From Vibrio neonatus (GTDB lineage: Bacteria > Pseudomonadota > Gammaproteobacteria > Enterobacterales > Vibrionaceae), in contig NZ_AP024886.1 in the NCBI RefSeq assembly GCF_024346975.1, positions 186,001 to 250,000 of the forward strand: a stretch of 64,000 bases of DNA. Direction: 5' to 3'. A program made the position numbers and the translations under genes. Below the pieces are notes generated by a model, which saw only the letters and a program-made list of their open reading frames with translations, was not told where the DNA came from and did no database searches. How positions within the stretch are numbered: the first letter of the stretch is position 1; the number at the start of each line of letters is the position of its first letter. Shown piece by piece: positions 55,714 through 64,000 of the stretch.

Positions 55714-56334
55714 ATGCAAAGCCAAGCACTTTGTTCGCAAAAGGGAAAAGCCAAGCAGAATAAGACTAAGCAGAATAAAGATAAGCAGAATAAGGCTCGG
55801 CAAAAACAAGGTCGCGCAAAACTGCTGGCTTTGATTCTGATTTTTGCCGTGCCGGTTATTGCCGCGCATTTGATTTTGCATCAAGGCTGGTATCAATCTG
55901 GCGTAACCAATAAAGGCGTATTAATAGAGCCAAGGTTTACGTTTGAATCGGCAAATTTAGTTAACCCTGTTTCTGAGCGTTGGCAGTTGGTGTTTATCGT
56001 GCCAGATACGTGTGATGACGCATGTAATCAAAGATGGCATTTACTGAATCAAAGTTACATCGCCCTTGGCGCTTATAGCGAACGAGTGGTGGTCTCTCTT
56101 TACACTACGTCGACCTCAGATCAAACGTGGCTTGCACAAAATAGGCAAGAGCGACCAACCTTACTTATTGACCAGAAAAATGCTCCGGTGCATGCGCAAG
56201 ATTATGTGCTTATCGATCCTTTAGGGCAGTGGGTGATGCGTTATTCCAATATTGGGGCAGACCAGCAAGTGTCGCAAAACAAAGGGCTTATCTCAGATGT
56301 TCGGAAAATCTTAAAGTTATCTAGAGTGGGGTAA
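55714..56334 (+). CDS. SCO-like membrane-anchored thioredoxin-fold protein
   Basis: 206 aa from the ATG at 55714, which has AAGGA six bases upstream (an ATG at 55708 overlaps the SURF1 stop but is too close to it). One transmembrane helix (LLALILIFAVPVIAAHLILHQ). The C-terminal domain has DTCDDAC, a CxxxC motif like the copper site of SCO proteins, and a thioredoxin-like pattern. A Lys/Gln/Asn-rich N-terminal linker is encoded by 15-bp tandem repeats (55753-55797). Probably an oxidase assembly factor by context. Confidence 0.72.
   Translation: MQSQALCSQKGKAKQNKTKQNKDKQNKARQKQGRAKLLALILIFAVPVIAAHLILHQGWYQSGVTNKGVLIEPRFTFESANLVNPVSERWQLVFIVPDTCDDACNQRWHLLNQSYIALGAYSERVVVSLYTTSTSDQTWLAQNRQERPTLLIDQKNAPVHAQDYVLIDPLGQWVMRYSNIGADQQVSQNKGLISDVRKILKLSRVG
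55753..55797 (+). repeat. three 15-bp tandem repeats inside the SCO-like gene
   Basis: AAGCAGAATAAGACT, AAGCAGAATAAAGAT, AAGCAGAATAAGGCT in frame, encoding KQNKT, KQNKD, KQNKA. Length changes would stay in frame, giving a variable charged linker. Confidence 0.85.
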
Positions 56335-56341
56335 TTTTGTT

Positions 56342-57412
56342 ATGCAAGGAAGCATCTCATTACAACGATTAACTTGGGTCGCGCTGTTTATGACTCTAGT
56401 GGTGATAGCGCTTGGCGCCTACACCCGATTGGCCGATGCAGGCTTAGGCTGCCCCGATTGGCCCGGATGTTATGGGCAAATCGGCGTGCCAATGCAAGCT
56501 GAAGACATCGCCAAAGCGCAGCAATTGTTTCCACAAAGAGCGGTTGAGCCAAGTAAAGCGTGGCTTGAAATGATACATCGCTATTTTGCGGGGATACTCG
56601 GGCTTGTGGTGTTTGCTCTGTCTTATCTGATATGGAAAAGCTCGGTCACGTATCATCCATTTGCCGTTGTGCTTAGCACCATCATTATTGCTCAAGCCGC
56701 CCTTGGCATGTGGACTGTCACCTTAAAGCTGATGCCAGTGATTGTCATGTTGCATTTACTTGGTGGTTTCACCCTGTTTAGCTTACTGGCATGGCTGATG
56801 TGCCATCTTCGCAGCGCTTCTTTTATGCAAAAACAGCGCACCGCAAACATCGATTATTTATCTACATCATCACTCAGTGTATTACGCGGCTTTACTGTCT
56901 TTGCCACCGCGGTACTTATACTGCAAATCATGCTTGGCGGCTGGACCTCATCAAACTACGCCGCCTTAATGTGTACTTCTTTACCCATCTGTCAGGGCGA
57001 TTGGCAAAGCCATCTCGATTTCGCCAATGCGTTTAATTTTATCCAATCCGGTTTTGATGATTATGAATTTGGCGTATTGGATTACGGCGCAAGAATGACC
57101 ATCCATGTGACCCATAGAATCGGGGCACTTATCACTACCTTAGTGTTATTACTATTAATGATACTGCTTTATAAAAGCGCCTTACCTGCGGCGAAAGCGT
57201 ACGTGAAAGTCATTGCATTAGGCTTAATGGTGCAAGTATTACTTGGCGTGGCGAATGTCGTCTTTCATCTGCAGCTGCTCAACGCAGTCATGCACAACCT
57301 TGGCGCTGCGCTGCTACTGGTGATATTAGTCGCCACCAATCATTTTGTGTGGGTCAAAGTGCAATCTAGTCGCACGCAAGCTCATGATTCGAAAAGGGAG
57401 TATTCGGTATGA
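56342..57412 (+). CDS. ctaA: heme A synthase CtaA/Cox15
   Basis: 356-aa membrane enzyme that oxidises heme O to heme A for the oxidase. About eight helices; [28 protein letters not shown] at the start and the partner motif in the second half ([22 protein letters not shown]) with conserved heme-ligand histidines ([19 protein letters not shown]). Stop overlaps the ctaB start. Confidence 0.94.
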   Translation: MQGSISLQRLTWVALFMTLVVIALGAYTRLADAGLGCPDWPGCYGQIGVPMQAEDIAKAQQLFPQRAVEPSKAWLEMIHRYFAGILGLVVFALSYLIWKSSVTYHPFAVVLSTIIIAQAALGMWTVTLKLMPVIVMLHLLGGFTLFSLLAWLMCHLRSASFMQKQRTANIDYLSTSSLSVLRGFTVFATAVLILQIMLGGWTSSNYAALMCTSLPICQGDWQSHLDFANAFNFIQSGFDDYEFGVLDYGARMTIHVTHRIGALITTLVLLLLMILLYKSALPAAKAYVKVIALGLMVQVLLGVANVVFHLQLLNAVMHNLGAALLLVILVATNHFVWVKVQSSRTQAHDSKREYSV

Positions 57413-58305
57413 GTCATCTTATCGGTTCGCAAACACGTGTGGGCAGTAAGCAGCTATTACACAGCTACTACCAACTGACCAAACCTAAAGTCGTGGCACT
57501 GATGTTGCTAACCGCTGTGGTGGGGATGTGTCTGGCGATGCCGGGAGCATTGCCACTGCAACAATCTTTGCTAGGGCTACTTGGCATTGGCTTGATGGCA
57601 GGCTCGGCGGCCGCGTTTAACCACCTTATTGATCAGCGCATTGATGCGATTATGGCTCGTACTTATAAGCGCCCACTTCCCTCTGGAGAGCTCTCTTCAG
57701 CGAACGTATTTTTGTTTGCCACTAGTATAGGTTTAGCGGGTTTTGCCATTTTATTTGTTGGGGTCAATGGGCTAACTGCGGTGCTGACTTTTGCCAGTCT
57801 GCTAGGTTATGCGCTGATCTACACCTTATATCTAAAGCGAGCCACGCCACAAAATATTGTTATTGCAGGCATCGCAGGGGCAATGCCACCACTGCTGGGC
57901 TGGGTGGCGGTAACAGGAGAGCTGCACGCTAACGCTTGGCTATTAGTTATGATCATCTTTATTTGGACGCCGCCGCATTTTTGGGCGCTGGCTATTCATC
58001 GCAGAGACGATTATGCCAAAGCCGATATCCCGATGTTGCCTGTTACCCATGGCGTTGAATACACCAAAACCAGCATTCTGTTATATACCATTTTATTAGC
58101 TTTGGTCTGCGCTATGCCGGTGTTAGTGGGTATGAGCGGACAAATCTACCTAGCCAGCTCAACCATATTGAGTGCCGGATTTATTTATCATGCGTGGAAG
58201 CTCAAATACAGAGCCGATGCCAAACAAGCCATGCAAACCTTTAAGTTTTCAATCTATCACTTAATGTTGTTATTTATTGCTCTGCTGGTGGATCACTATG
58301 TGTGA
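57409..58305 (+). CDS. ctaB: protoheme IX farnesyltransferase CtaB/CyoE
   Basis: 298-aa membrane enzyme that adds farnesyl to heme B, making heme O for CtaA. UbiA-superfamily aspartate-rich motifs visible: [23 protein letters not shown] and [19 protein letters not shown] overlap with ctaA. Completes the heme A pathway within the oxidase cluster. Confidence 0.94.
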   Translation: MSHLIGSQTRVGSKQLLHSYYQLTKPKVVALMLLTAVVGMCLAMPGALPLQQSLLGLLGIGLMAGSAAAFNHLIDQRIDAIMARTYKRPLPSGELSSANVFLFATSIGLAGFAILFVGVNGLTAVLTFASLLGYALIYTLYLKRATPQNIVIAGIAGAMPPLLGWVAVTGELHANAWLLVMIIFIWTPPHFWALAIHRRDDYAKADIPMLPVTHGVEYTKTSILLYTILLALVCAMPVLVGMSGQIYLASSTILSAGFIYHAWKLKYRADAKQAMQTFKFSIYHLMLLFIALLVDHYV

Positions 58306-58382
58306 ATGTCCAAGTCATTCATTGCTAGACAAAAGAGTCATATTTCTGCACATTGAATCATCAATCGTTAAAAAGGAAGTGT

Positions 58383-58763
58383 ATGTTTAGTCATGTAATG
58401 ATCGGCACCAATAATATGGATGAATCTAAAGCATTTTATGATGCTGTTCTGGCAACGCTAGGCTATGAGGCTGGTGTTATTGATGAAAAGGGCCGCTGCT
58501 TTTATTTCTCAGATAGCGGTGTTTTTTGTTTAACCAAGCCTATCAATGGTGAAGCAGCGACACACGGTAATGGCACAACCATCGGTTTTAGAGCTGCCAG
58601 CCCAGAGCTGGTGAATAAGTGGCATCAAGTCGGCTTAAAAAACGGTGGTGTAGAGTGTGAAGATCCTCCGGGTATTCGCGGAAACACAGAGCGTCAACTG
58701 TACATGGCTTATTTAAGAGACCCGTCTGGCAATAAAATCTGTACTACTCACCTTATCTCTTAG
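58383..58763 (+). CDS. VOC-superfamily (glyoxalase-like) protein
   Basis: 126 aa from the ATG at 58383 with an AAGGAAG site. Glyoxalase/bleomycin-resistance fold: FSHVMIGTNNMDESKAFYDAVLATLGYEAG at the start, and the metal-site region YLRDPSGNKICTTHL near the end. Whether it is a dioxygenase, lyase or resistance protein cannot be told. Single gene, terminator follows. Confidence 0.85.
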   Translation: MFSHVMIGTNNMDESKAFYDAVLATLGYEAGVIDEKGRCFYFSDSGVFCLTKPINGEAATHGNGTTIGFRAASPELVNKWHQVGLKNGGVECEDPPGIRGNTERQLYMAYLRDPSGNKICTTHLIS

Positions 58764-58789
58764 TTGAGTAGAAATTAGCCAAAAAATTC

Positions 58790-58822
58790 AAGCCCCAGTG
58801 GAGTCTACCACTGGGGCTTTTG
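58790..58822 (+). terminator. terminator after VOC gene
   Basis: Perfect 12-bp stem AAGCCCCAGTGG / CCACTGGGGCTT with a six-base loop, T-run after. The T-run merges into a Pho-box-like sequence. Confidence 0.9.
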
Positions 58823-58837
58823 TCATCTTTTGGTCAT
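58820..58837 (+). promoter_or_regulatory. candidate Pho box upstream of phoA
   Basis: TTGTCAT-CTTT-TGGTCAT: two 7-bp direct repeats 4 bp apart, the PhoB layout (CTGTCAT-N4-CTGTCAC). Another TTGTCAT lies at 58874-58880, about 80 bp before phoA. Confidence 0.55.
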
Positions 58838-58959
58838 TAAAAGTTAAGAAATATTTCATGCAGTAACCTTTTGTTGTCATATGCAATCTATAGATTATTC
58901 CCTGTTTCAAAAACTCGTAAATCAATCCTAAAATATCCCAATCTCACGGAGAAATAAGA

Positions 58960-60420
58960 ATGAAACGCAGTGGATTAGTTTTGGCAACCATCGCTGGTTG
59001 CGCTTCTTTATCAGCTTATGCTCAATTGCCTCAGCAAGCTGACCAATGGTTTAAAGAAGGCCAATCAGCATTAGAGCAAGCAAAAAAAGTTAAACCAATT
59101 GTAGGTCCTGCAAAGAATGTAATTTTATTTGTTGGCGACGGTATGAGTGTCGGAACAATCACAGCGGCTCGTATTTATGCGGGACAGCAACAAGGTTTGA
59201 AAGGCGAAGAGTACAAACTAAGTATGGAAGCACTTCCACACATGGCTCTGTCTAAAACTTACAACACCAACATGCAAACGCCAGATTCAGCAGGTACTTC
59301 AACCGCTATGGTTGCTGGTGTAAAAACAAGCTCTGGCGTTTTAGGTGTGAATGAGAGCATTAAACGTGGTTTCTGTAACAATGTTGAAGAGAACAAAGTA
59401 AAAAGTGCTTTCCAATCAGCAGCAGAAAAAGGCTTGTCAGTTGGCTTTGTAACAACAACTCGTATTACGCACGCAACACCAGCGGCCGCTTACGCTCATA
59501 GCCCAGACCGTAACTGGGAAAGTGATTCTTCTATCTCAAGCTACAACAAAAATAACGGCTGTACAGACATTGCACATCAGCTGGTTAATTTTGACCACGG
59601 TGATGGCATCCAAGTTGTATTCGCTGGTGGACGCAGAGAGTTCATCGACAAAGATATGAAAGATGAGCAAGGCTTTGCAGGTAAGCGTAGCGACGGTAAA
59701 AACCTAATCGAAGAGTGGCAAAAACGCTACCCAGAAGCCAACTACGTTTATGATCGCGCAGGCTTTGAAAAGCTTGATGACAAATCTCGCGTAATGGGTT
59801 TATTTAACTCAAACCACCTTGAGTGGGAATTAGATCGCGTAAAAGAAAACATCGAACCTTCCATTGCTGAAATGACCAGCAAAGCGCTAGATGTACTATC
59901 AAAAAACAAAGACGGCTACTTGTTGATGGTTGAAGGCGGACGTATTGACCACGCTCACCACGCAGGCAACGCAGCACGTGCACTAGAAGATACCATCGCA
60001 TTTGATAAAGCTGTTCAAGCCGCAATCGAAAAAACCGATCCTAAAGATACGCTAATCATTGTAACTGCCGACCACGCCCACAGCTTCGTAGCGAACGGCT
60101 ACGCGGAACGTGGTAACGACATCCTTGGTCTATCTATGTCTGGCGGCAAACCAAACAAAGATCTAACAGGCAAGTCATACACCACGCTAATGTACGGTAA
60201 CGGCCCTGGCGGCATCGAAGGCGCTCGCCCAGACGTAACTGCAAAAGAAGTGGCAAGCCCTGATTACATCCAGCAAGCCATGATTAAACTAAAATCAGAA
60301 ACGCACTCAGGTGAAGACGTAGCCATCTTCGCCCGTGGCCCACAAGCATGGTTATTCCAAGGCGTTGTAGAGCAGAACTACATCTACCACGTTATTGCTG
60401 ATGCGGTGAATTTGAAGTAG
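58960..60420 (+). CDS. phoA: alkaline phosphatase PhoA
   Basis: 486-aa periplasmic phosphomonoesterase. Signal peptide (cleavage after SAYA, about residue 21). Active-site elements: VGDGMS with Asp60, nucleophile Ser110 in DSAGTSTAM, HATPAAAYAH, VEGGRIDHAHHAG and TADHAHS with zinc ligands. Longer N-terminus than E. coli PhoA but complete. A Pho-box-like site upstream implies phosphate-starvation control. Confidence 0.94.
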   Translation: MKRSGLVLATIAGCASLSAYAQLPQQADQWFKEGQSALEQAKKVKPIVGPAKNVILFVGDGMSVGTITAARIYAGQQQGLKGEEYKLSMEALPHMALSKTYNTNMQTPDSAGTSTAMVAGVKTSSGVLGVNESIKRGFCNNVEENKVKSAFQSAAEKGLSVGFVTTTRITHATPAAAYAHSPDRNWESDSSISSYNKNNGCTDIAHQLVNFDHGDGIQVVFAGGRREFIDKDMKDEQGFAGKRSDGKNLIEEWQKRYPEANYVYDRAGFEKLDDKSRVMGLFNSNHLEWELDRVKENIEPSIAEMTSKALDVLSKNKDGYLLMVEGGRIDHAHHAGNAARALEDTIAFDKAVQAAIEKTDPKDTLIIVTADHAHSFVANGYAERGNDILGLSMSGGKPNKDLTGKSYTTLMYGNGPGGIEGARPDVTAKEVASPDYIQQAMIKLKSETHSGEDVAIFARGPQAWLFQGVVEQNYIYHVIADAVNLK

Positions 60421-60673
60421 AGATAGGGGCGGGAAGTTGTTTATTTAAAACGGTACTCATTATCAGCCAACATTGATTAAGATATAGCTGTCAACCAGTA
60501 CTAGGGCAAGCGAATACATGTTTAAGATTTGAACAGGTGAAGTAACTTAGCTTTTCAACAGTTAGATAATAACTGTTAAATTGAGTAAATGTTATATGAT
60601 ACCTGCTTGAAATACCAACTCAGACTGAGTGAAAACGTTCATGCGCTTGCCCTGCTTCAAGCATAAGTAGTTA

Positions 60674-61273
60674 TTAAGGGTATACTTTTATTGAGGAATC
60701 GCTTTCATGGATAGAAATACTCAGATTATCGTCGTTAGTAATTCTTTTTAAAAAACTTAATATTGTTGTAGGGAAAGACATAACACGATTTTGTTGAATA
60801 ATATAACCATCAAGATTTTTTAGATTGTGTAATGTTCTTGATTGTTCCATTGCTGCTGTAAACATTGTTCCTCGGTTTGGATTAAACCGATGAATTAATA
60901 CAAATTTTATTTTTAGATTAAAGAATTCTTGTCGGCTAAGATCTGGTAAATAAGCTTGACAAAAAAAGAATAATGTTGAACCTGCTTCATGTACCTTTAA
61001 TCTAATGTCTTCTTTCTTATGAGTTCCCTCTTTAAATTCAACTAGGTAAAGAGTATCTTTGTTAAAGAAAACAGCATCAGGAGATCTTTCCTTTTTCTGT
61101 TTTCCTTCTATAGTATTAATGTTATTAACAGTATCAAAATCGAAGCCTAATTTTTCACATTCAATAAAACTTCTACCATCAGAATCATTATAGCTGAGTT
61201 CTGTAATTTCTTTTAAAGATGTTGGGTAAGTTTCTACTAATTTATTAAAAATTAACTCTTCATTAGAAATCAC
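60674..61273 (-). CDS. predicted PD-(D/E)XK nuclease-like protein, partner of ATPase
   Basis: 199 aa from a GTG at 61273 with GAGGAA seven bases upstream. The core reads Pro65-Asp66 then Glu79-Phe-Lys81 (SPDAVFF..DTLYLVEFKEG), the pattern of PD-(D/E)XK nucleases, followed by a helix with EAGSTL. No signal peptide or other domain. The gene is AT-rich, like its partner, and overlaps the ATPase gene by 11 bases, so the two are translated together. The nuclease fold is inferred from the motif alone. Confidence 0.6.
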   Translation of the reverse strand: MISNEELIFNKLVETYPTSLKEITELSYNDSDGRSFIECEKLGFDFDTVNNINTIEGKQKKERSPDAVFFNKDTLYLVEFKEGTHKKEDIRLKVHEAGSTLFFFCQAYLPDLSRQEFFNLKIKFVLIHRFNPNRGTMFTAAMEQSRTLHNLKNLDGYIIQQNRVMSFPTTILSFLKRITNDDNLSISIHESDSSIKVYP

Positions 61274-62552
61274 TCATTAATTCCTCATTTAGTTCAAAAA
61301 TTGGAGATGCTAAATCATTTATTACAGGCTCTATATTATTTGAAACATCAGAAAATTCTATGCCATCATCTCCAGAAAATGTTCTATAAAAGTGAGAGTT
61401 TAAATCATCCTTTTTTGAATATCCATAAAGTGCTTCAAGCATATATGGGCTATGTGTTGTTACTATGATATTGGCACCTTGATTTACAAGTTCGCAAATC
61501 ATCTTTGCGTAAATAAGTTGCCATTTTGGATGTAAATGGACTTCAGGTTCGTCTAAAATAAGTAAACTTTCCTGCCCACATAAACCACTAGATATTAAAA
61601 GTTCTAAGATACCAAGGGATTTAATTCCTGTAGCAATATTAGAAGAAGATACTTTATGACTTCCTCTATCTAGAATAAAATCTGCTTTATCTTCATTATA
61701 TTGTAGTTGGCCTTTATATACATCACTTAAGTTTATATCTAGACGATGATAACTATTAAAAAGATTCATATGAAAAACACTTCGTCTTAACTTATTTGAA
61801 AGATCTTTTATATGTAGTGGTACAGAAAGAATACTTCTTGTATCTTCGTCTAGTACGGTTCTAGATATTTCTATTAAGTCGTGGTATTGAATTATTGTTG
61901 GGCTATCAACAAAAGTAGCATCTTGATAGCCTAAACCTAAGTCATCATAAAAACAAATATTATTTACACCATTAATATCAAATCTAATATCAAGAACTTT
62001 AGATGCACCGTCTTTGATTGATACTATTGATTCTCCATTTACTTCTTTTCCAAGAGGGAATAGTTCACCTTTAAATTCGGAGTAGAGTGCTTTTATAATA
62101 GCTTTATTGATAACACTTTTTTTATCCGTAGGTTCTGATATTATTTTATCTATTGAATCTAAACTCTTAAGTATGAAAATCTTTGTTGACTCTTTTAACT
62201 TTCTTTCAGAATCTAAATCTATGTAATTTCTTCTATCTTCGATAGATGATAAATTAAGATTGATATCTCGGAAAAAAGTATCTGGTTGAAACAATTCTTT
62301 TAAGGTTTCATGTTCAGATAAATTAACTTGTCGTCTGAGAGTCAAATAGGTTTTATTGATGATAGTCTTTAGTTTTAAGTTCTTATCTTCCTGTAAATCT
62401 TCTTTATATCTAGAGATAGCTTTAACCAATGAGAAAAATATTTTTCCAACCGTACTTTTACCAGAGTCATTTTGACCTGCAATAACTGTAAGTCCTTCAA
62501 CCTTTACAGTGCCACGCGCAATAAGACCAAAATTTTCTATTGATAGTTCCAT
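61263..62552 (-). CDS. ABC/OLD-like AAA ATPase of a two-gene system
   Basis: 429 aa. N-terminal ABC-type half with Walker A GQNDSGKST (residues 26-34, IENFGLIARGTVKVEGLTVIAGQ before it), a long helical middle (about 60-310), then an ABC signature-like SSSNIATGIKSLGILE, Walker B LLILDEPEVHLHP (about 330-342) and the H-loop ANIIVTTHSPYML. This is the AAA_15/AAA_21 overcoming-lysogenisation-defect type, but there is no C-terminal Toprim domain. Its downstream partner is the predicted nuclease. Position and architecture suggest a defence module (inference). Confidence 0.75.
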   Translation of the reverse strand: MELSIENFGLIARGTVKVEGLTVIAGQNDSGKSTVGKIFFSLVKAISRYKEDLQEDKNLKLKTIINKTYLTLRRQVNLSEHETLKELFQPDTFFRDINLNLSSIEDRRNYIDLDSERKLKESTKIFILKSLDSIDKIISEPTDKKSVINKAIIKALYSEFKGELFPLGKEVNGESIVSIKDGASKVLDIRFDINGVNNICFYDDLGLGYQDATFVDSPTIIQYHDLIEISRTVLDEDTRSILSVPLHIKDLSNKLRRSVFHMNLFNSYHRLDINLSDVYKGQLQYNEDKADFILDRGSHKVSSSNIATGIKSLGILELLISSGLCGQESLLILDEPEVHLHPKWQLIYAKMICELVNQGANIIVTTHSPYMLEALYGYSKKDDLNSHFYRTFSGDDGIEFSDVSNNIEPVINDLASPIFELNEELMSDF

Positions 62553-62904
62553 TGACCATAACCCATTACTTATAACTATTGATAGTATACATACTTAGAA
62601 GAAGACTCTAAAGTGAAGAGTCTTCTTCATATGTGAAAAATGTTCGTGTACTTCATTTATCATAGACTATAACGCTTTGTAGTGGCTTTAACTGTTAAGT
62701 TGGATTGGTGATGGCATTGCCTTTCACTGAAAATTTTTTCTGATTCGATTGGAGGGTATGCCACTACAAGATTGTGTTTAATAACATAATTCGAAATTAG
62801 CTCACTCCACAATCAGAATAGACTGAGCAATGAGCGTAATTAGTTTATGGAAGCCATAGACAACAGTAAAGGCATTTTTAATCAGCAAATTTAACCAATC
62901 TTCA
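62553..62904. other. region upstream of the ATPase with an inverted repeat
   Basis: 352 bp. A perfect 12-bp inverted repeat GAAGAAGACTCT / AGAGTCTTCTTC with a 7-base loop at 62598-62628 lies 46 bp before the ATPase start, in promoter position. At 62689-62702 TAACTGTTAAGTTG nearly matches 60570-60583, which flanks the other side of the two-gene cassette. No gene seen. Confidence 0.4.
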
Positions 62905-63948
62905 CTATTTCACAGGCTTAATACCCTTACTCGGATCAATCCCTTTATACAAAAACTCAGTAGTAGGTGCATAGTGACGCACTAGCACGTTCCATTTTTG
63001 ACCGTCTTTTAAGCCATCCAACGGAATGTTGTTCGCGCCGTATTTTTCTTCGTCACATCCAAAGTACACAGTGTATGTGCCGTCTGCATTTGGTTGTGCT
63101 ACACCACTGTTAGCGCTTGCATCATCATTGAACATGAAGCCATCTTCGTTATATACGGTAAATGACCAAAAGCCTTTGTTTTTTGGGTCTTCAAATGTCA
63201 CTGAGTGGCATTGGGTTGATTCAAAATTTGGTGAGTATTGGTAAATATTGTCTTTGAATGTTGCTCCGCCCCATCCGTAAGCGGCGCCTTGAATGCGTTT
63301 TTCGGCGGTGGTGTATTCACCAGTACCAAACATCTTCTCTGAGTCAGCCACACCTTCAGCGGCGATCTCCGTTAAAATCACTTTCTTCACTGGCTCAAGC
63401 TTTGCGGCGAGAGTAGGTAAGTCGTAGCCACCATAAATAGGGTAGTCATCTTTTGAGCCTGCGGTGATAACTAGCTGGTCTTGTAGCTTGTTAAGCTTGG
63501 CGATTTCTTGTTTGTCATGAATATTTGGCAGATAAGCTCGAACTACCACGAACATGAATTTTGTCGAGTCTGGCACTTCTAGGGTTTCATTGCCTTTGGT
63601 GTAAACCATGTCAAAGGTTTGGTGGTTTTCATCGGTAAATTGCACCATTACAAAGCGGTCACCAAAATCAGGTAGTGTCAGTGTGGCGCCTTTTTCTGTA
63701 TCAATGACCGCTGTCGAGTAAATAGTGTCGCGGTTCATTCGCACGATAGGCTGATCTTCAGTTAACGGCGGAGTGCGAAAGTGTCTCCAACTGTTGACGC
63801 CATCAGTTGCTTTGACTTCAGTGACTGCAAAATACTTAGAGGTTTCTGCTTGAATATAGTTGTCTCGGCTAATGTTTACTTCAGCAGATGCCATGTTTGA
63901 CAGGCCTAAGATGCTTACTGCGATTGGTGCTAGTAGAAACTTTTTCAT
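62905..63948 (-). CDS. DUF1254/DUF1214 domain-containing protein
   Basis: 347 aa with a signal peptide (cleavage after ASA, about residue 22). The N-terminal DUF1254 pattern (NRDTIYSTAVIDTEKGATLTLPD, RFVMVQFTDENHQTFDMVY) is followed by the DUF1214 C-terminal pattern (GFWSFTVYNEDGFMFND, KWNVLVRHYAPTTEFL). These paired domains are widespread and uncharacterised. Envelope location is expected. The gene start is near the right edge of the window. Confidence 0.85.
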   Translation of the reverse strand: MKKFLLAPIAVSILGLSNMASAEVNISRDNYIQAETSKYFAVTEVKATDGVNSWRHFRTPPLTEDQPIVRMNRDTIYSTAVIDTEKGATLTLPDFGDRFVMVQFTDENHQTFDMVYTKGNETLEVPDSTKFMFVVVRAYLPNIHDKQEIAKLNKLQDQLVITAGSKDDYPIYGGYDLPTLAAKLEPVKKVILTEIAAEGVADSEKMFGTGEYTTAEKRIQGAAYGWGGATFKDNIYQYSPNFESTQCHSVTFEDPKNKGFWSFTVYNEDGFMFNDDASANSGVAQPNADGTYTVYFGCDEEKYGANNIPLDGLKDGQKWNVLVRHYAPTTEFLYKGIDPSKGIKPVK

Positions 63949-64000
63949 CTATTCAATACCTCAATTCGTTCTAAGTAGGATGCAACCACTGTTGGTATTT

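Noticed and set aside
62641..62760. Integron attC-like site near the ATPase
   Set aside because: The AACGC and TGTTAA-type fragments do not form the paired core sites of a VCR/attC element.

Overview
The window looks like a chromosomal segment of a marine Vibrionaceae bacterium (Vibrio or a close relative). This is inferred from gene content: short PutA, the lamB-malM pair, AstA/AstB, a CsrB-type RNA, AroG, an aa3-type cytochrome oxidase cluster, many LysR/GGDEF genes, and copies of an approximately 160-bp imperfectly palindromic repeat with ATACCAATC ends. No rRNA, tRNA, CRISPR array, transposase or integrase was seen.

Layout. 1-4 kb: 5' part of a type I secretion adaptor (HlyD/LapC-like), pdxH, an ACT-domain protein, a ricin-type lectin-like secreted protein and two small envelope proteins. 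4-12.4 kb: btuB under a cobalamin riboswitch, diverging from putA; putA is followed by a separate gene for what is the C-terminal ALDH-superfamily domain of longer PutA proteins, then a patatin-like lipase and an orphan fetB. 12.4-19 kb: LysR regulators, a lipoprotein, a beta-barrel protein, an MscS channel and a chromate transporter with a palindromic operator. 19-28.9 kb: aroG, a CHASE4-GGDEF cyclase, an AhpD-like protein, a possible small RNA, a TetR regulator with redox/HAD/carboxymuconolactone decarboxylase-like genes that share an operator motif, and astA-astB. 29-39 kb: GATase, ABC exporter, second GGDEF protein, glgX, lamB, malM. 39-50 kb: Sel1 protein, YjbH-like cluster, EamA exporter coupled to an Ada-type methyltransferase, YjiH transporter, a CsrB-family RNA behind a GacA/VarA-type box, and a second MscS channel. 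50-58.3 kb: complete cytochrome c oxidase cluster (coxB-coxA-ctaG-coxC, antisense DUF2909, SURF1, SCO-like, ctaA, ctaB). 58.4-64 kb: VOC protein, phoA with a Pho-box-like site, an AT-rich two-gene ATPase plus PD-(D/E)XK-like cassette, and a DUF1254 protein.

The best candidate for an undescribed system is the overlapping pair at 60674-62552 (ABC/OLD-like AAA ATPase without Toprim domain, followed by a small predicted PD-(D/E)XK nuclease). It resembles the architecture of two-gene anti-phage systems, but I do not recognise this exact pairing. Other points to check are the CsrB RNA, the intergenic sRNA candidate near 23 kb, the TetR regulon motif with a repeat inserted in a leader, and the detached PutA domain. 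All calls are by reading the sequence only; no database search was possible.
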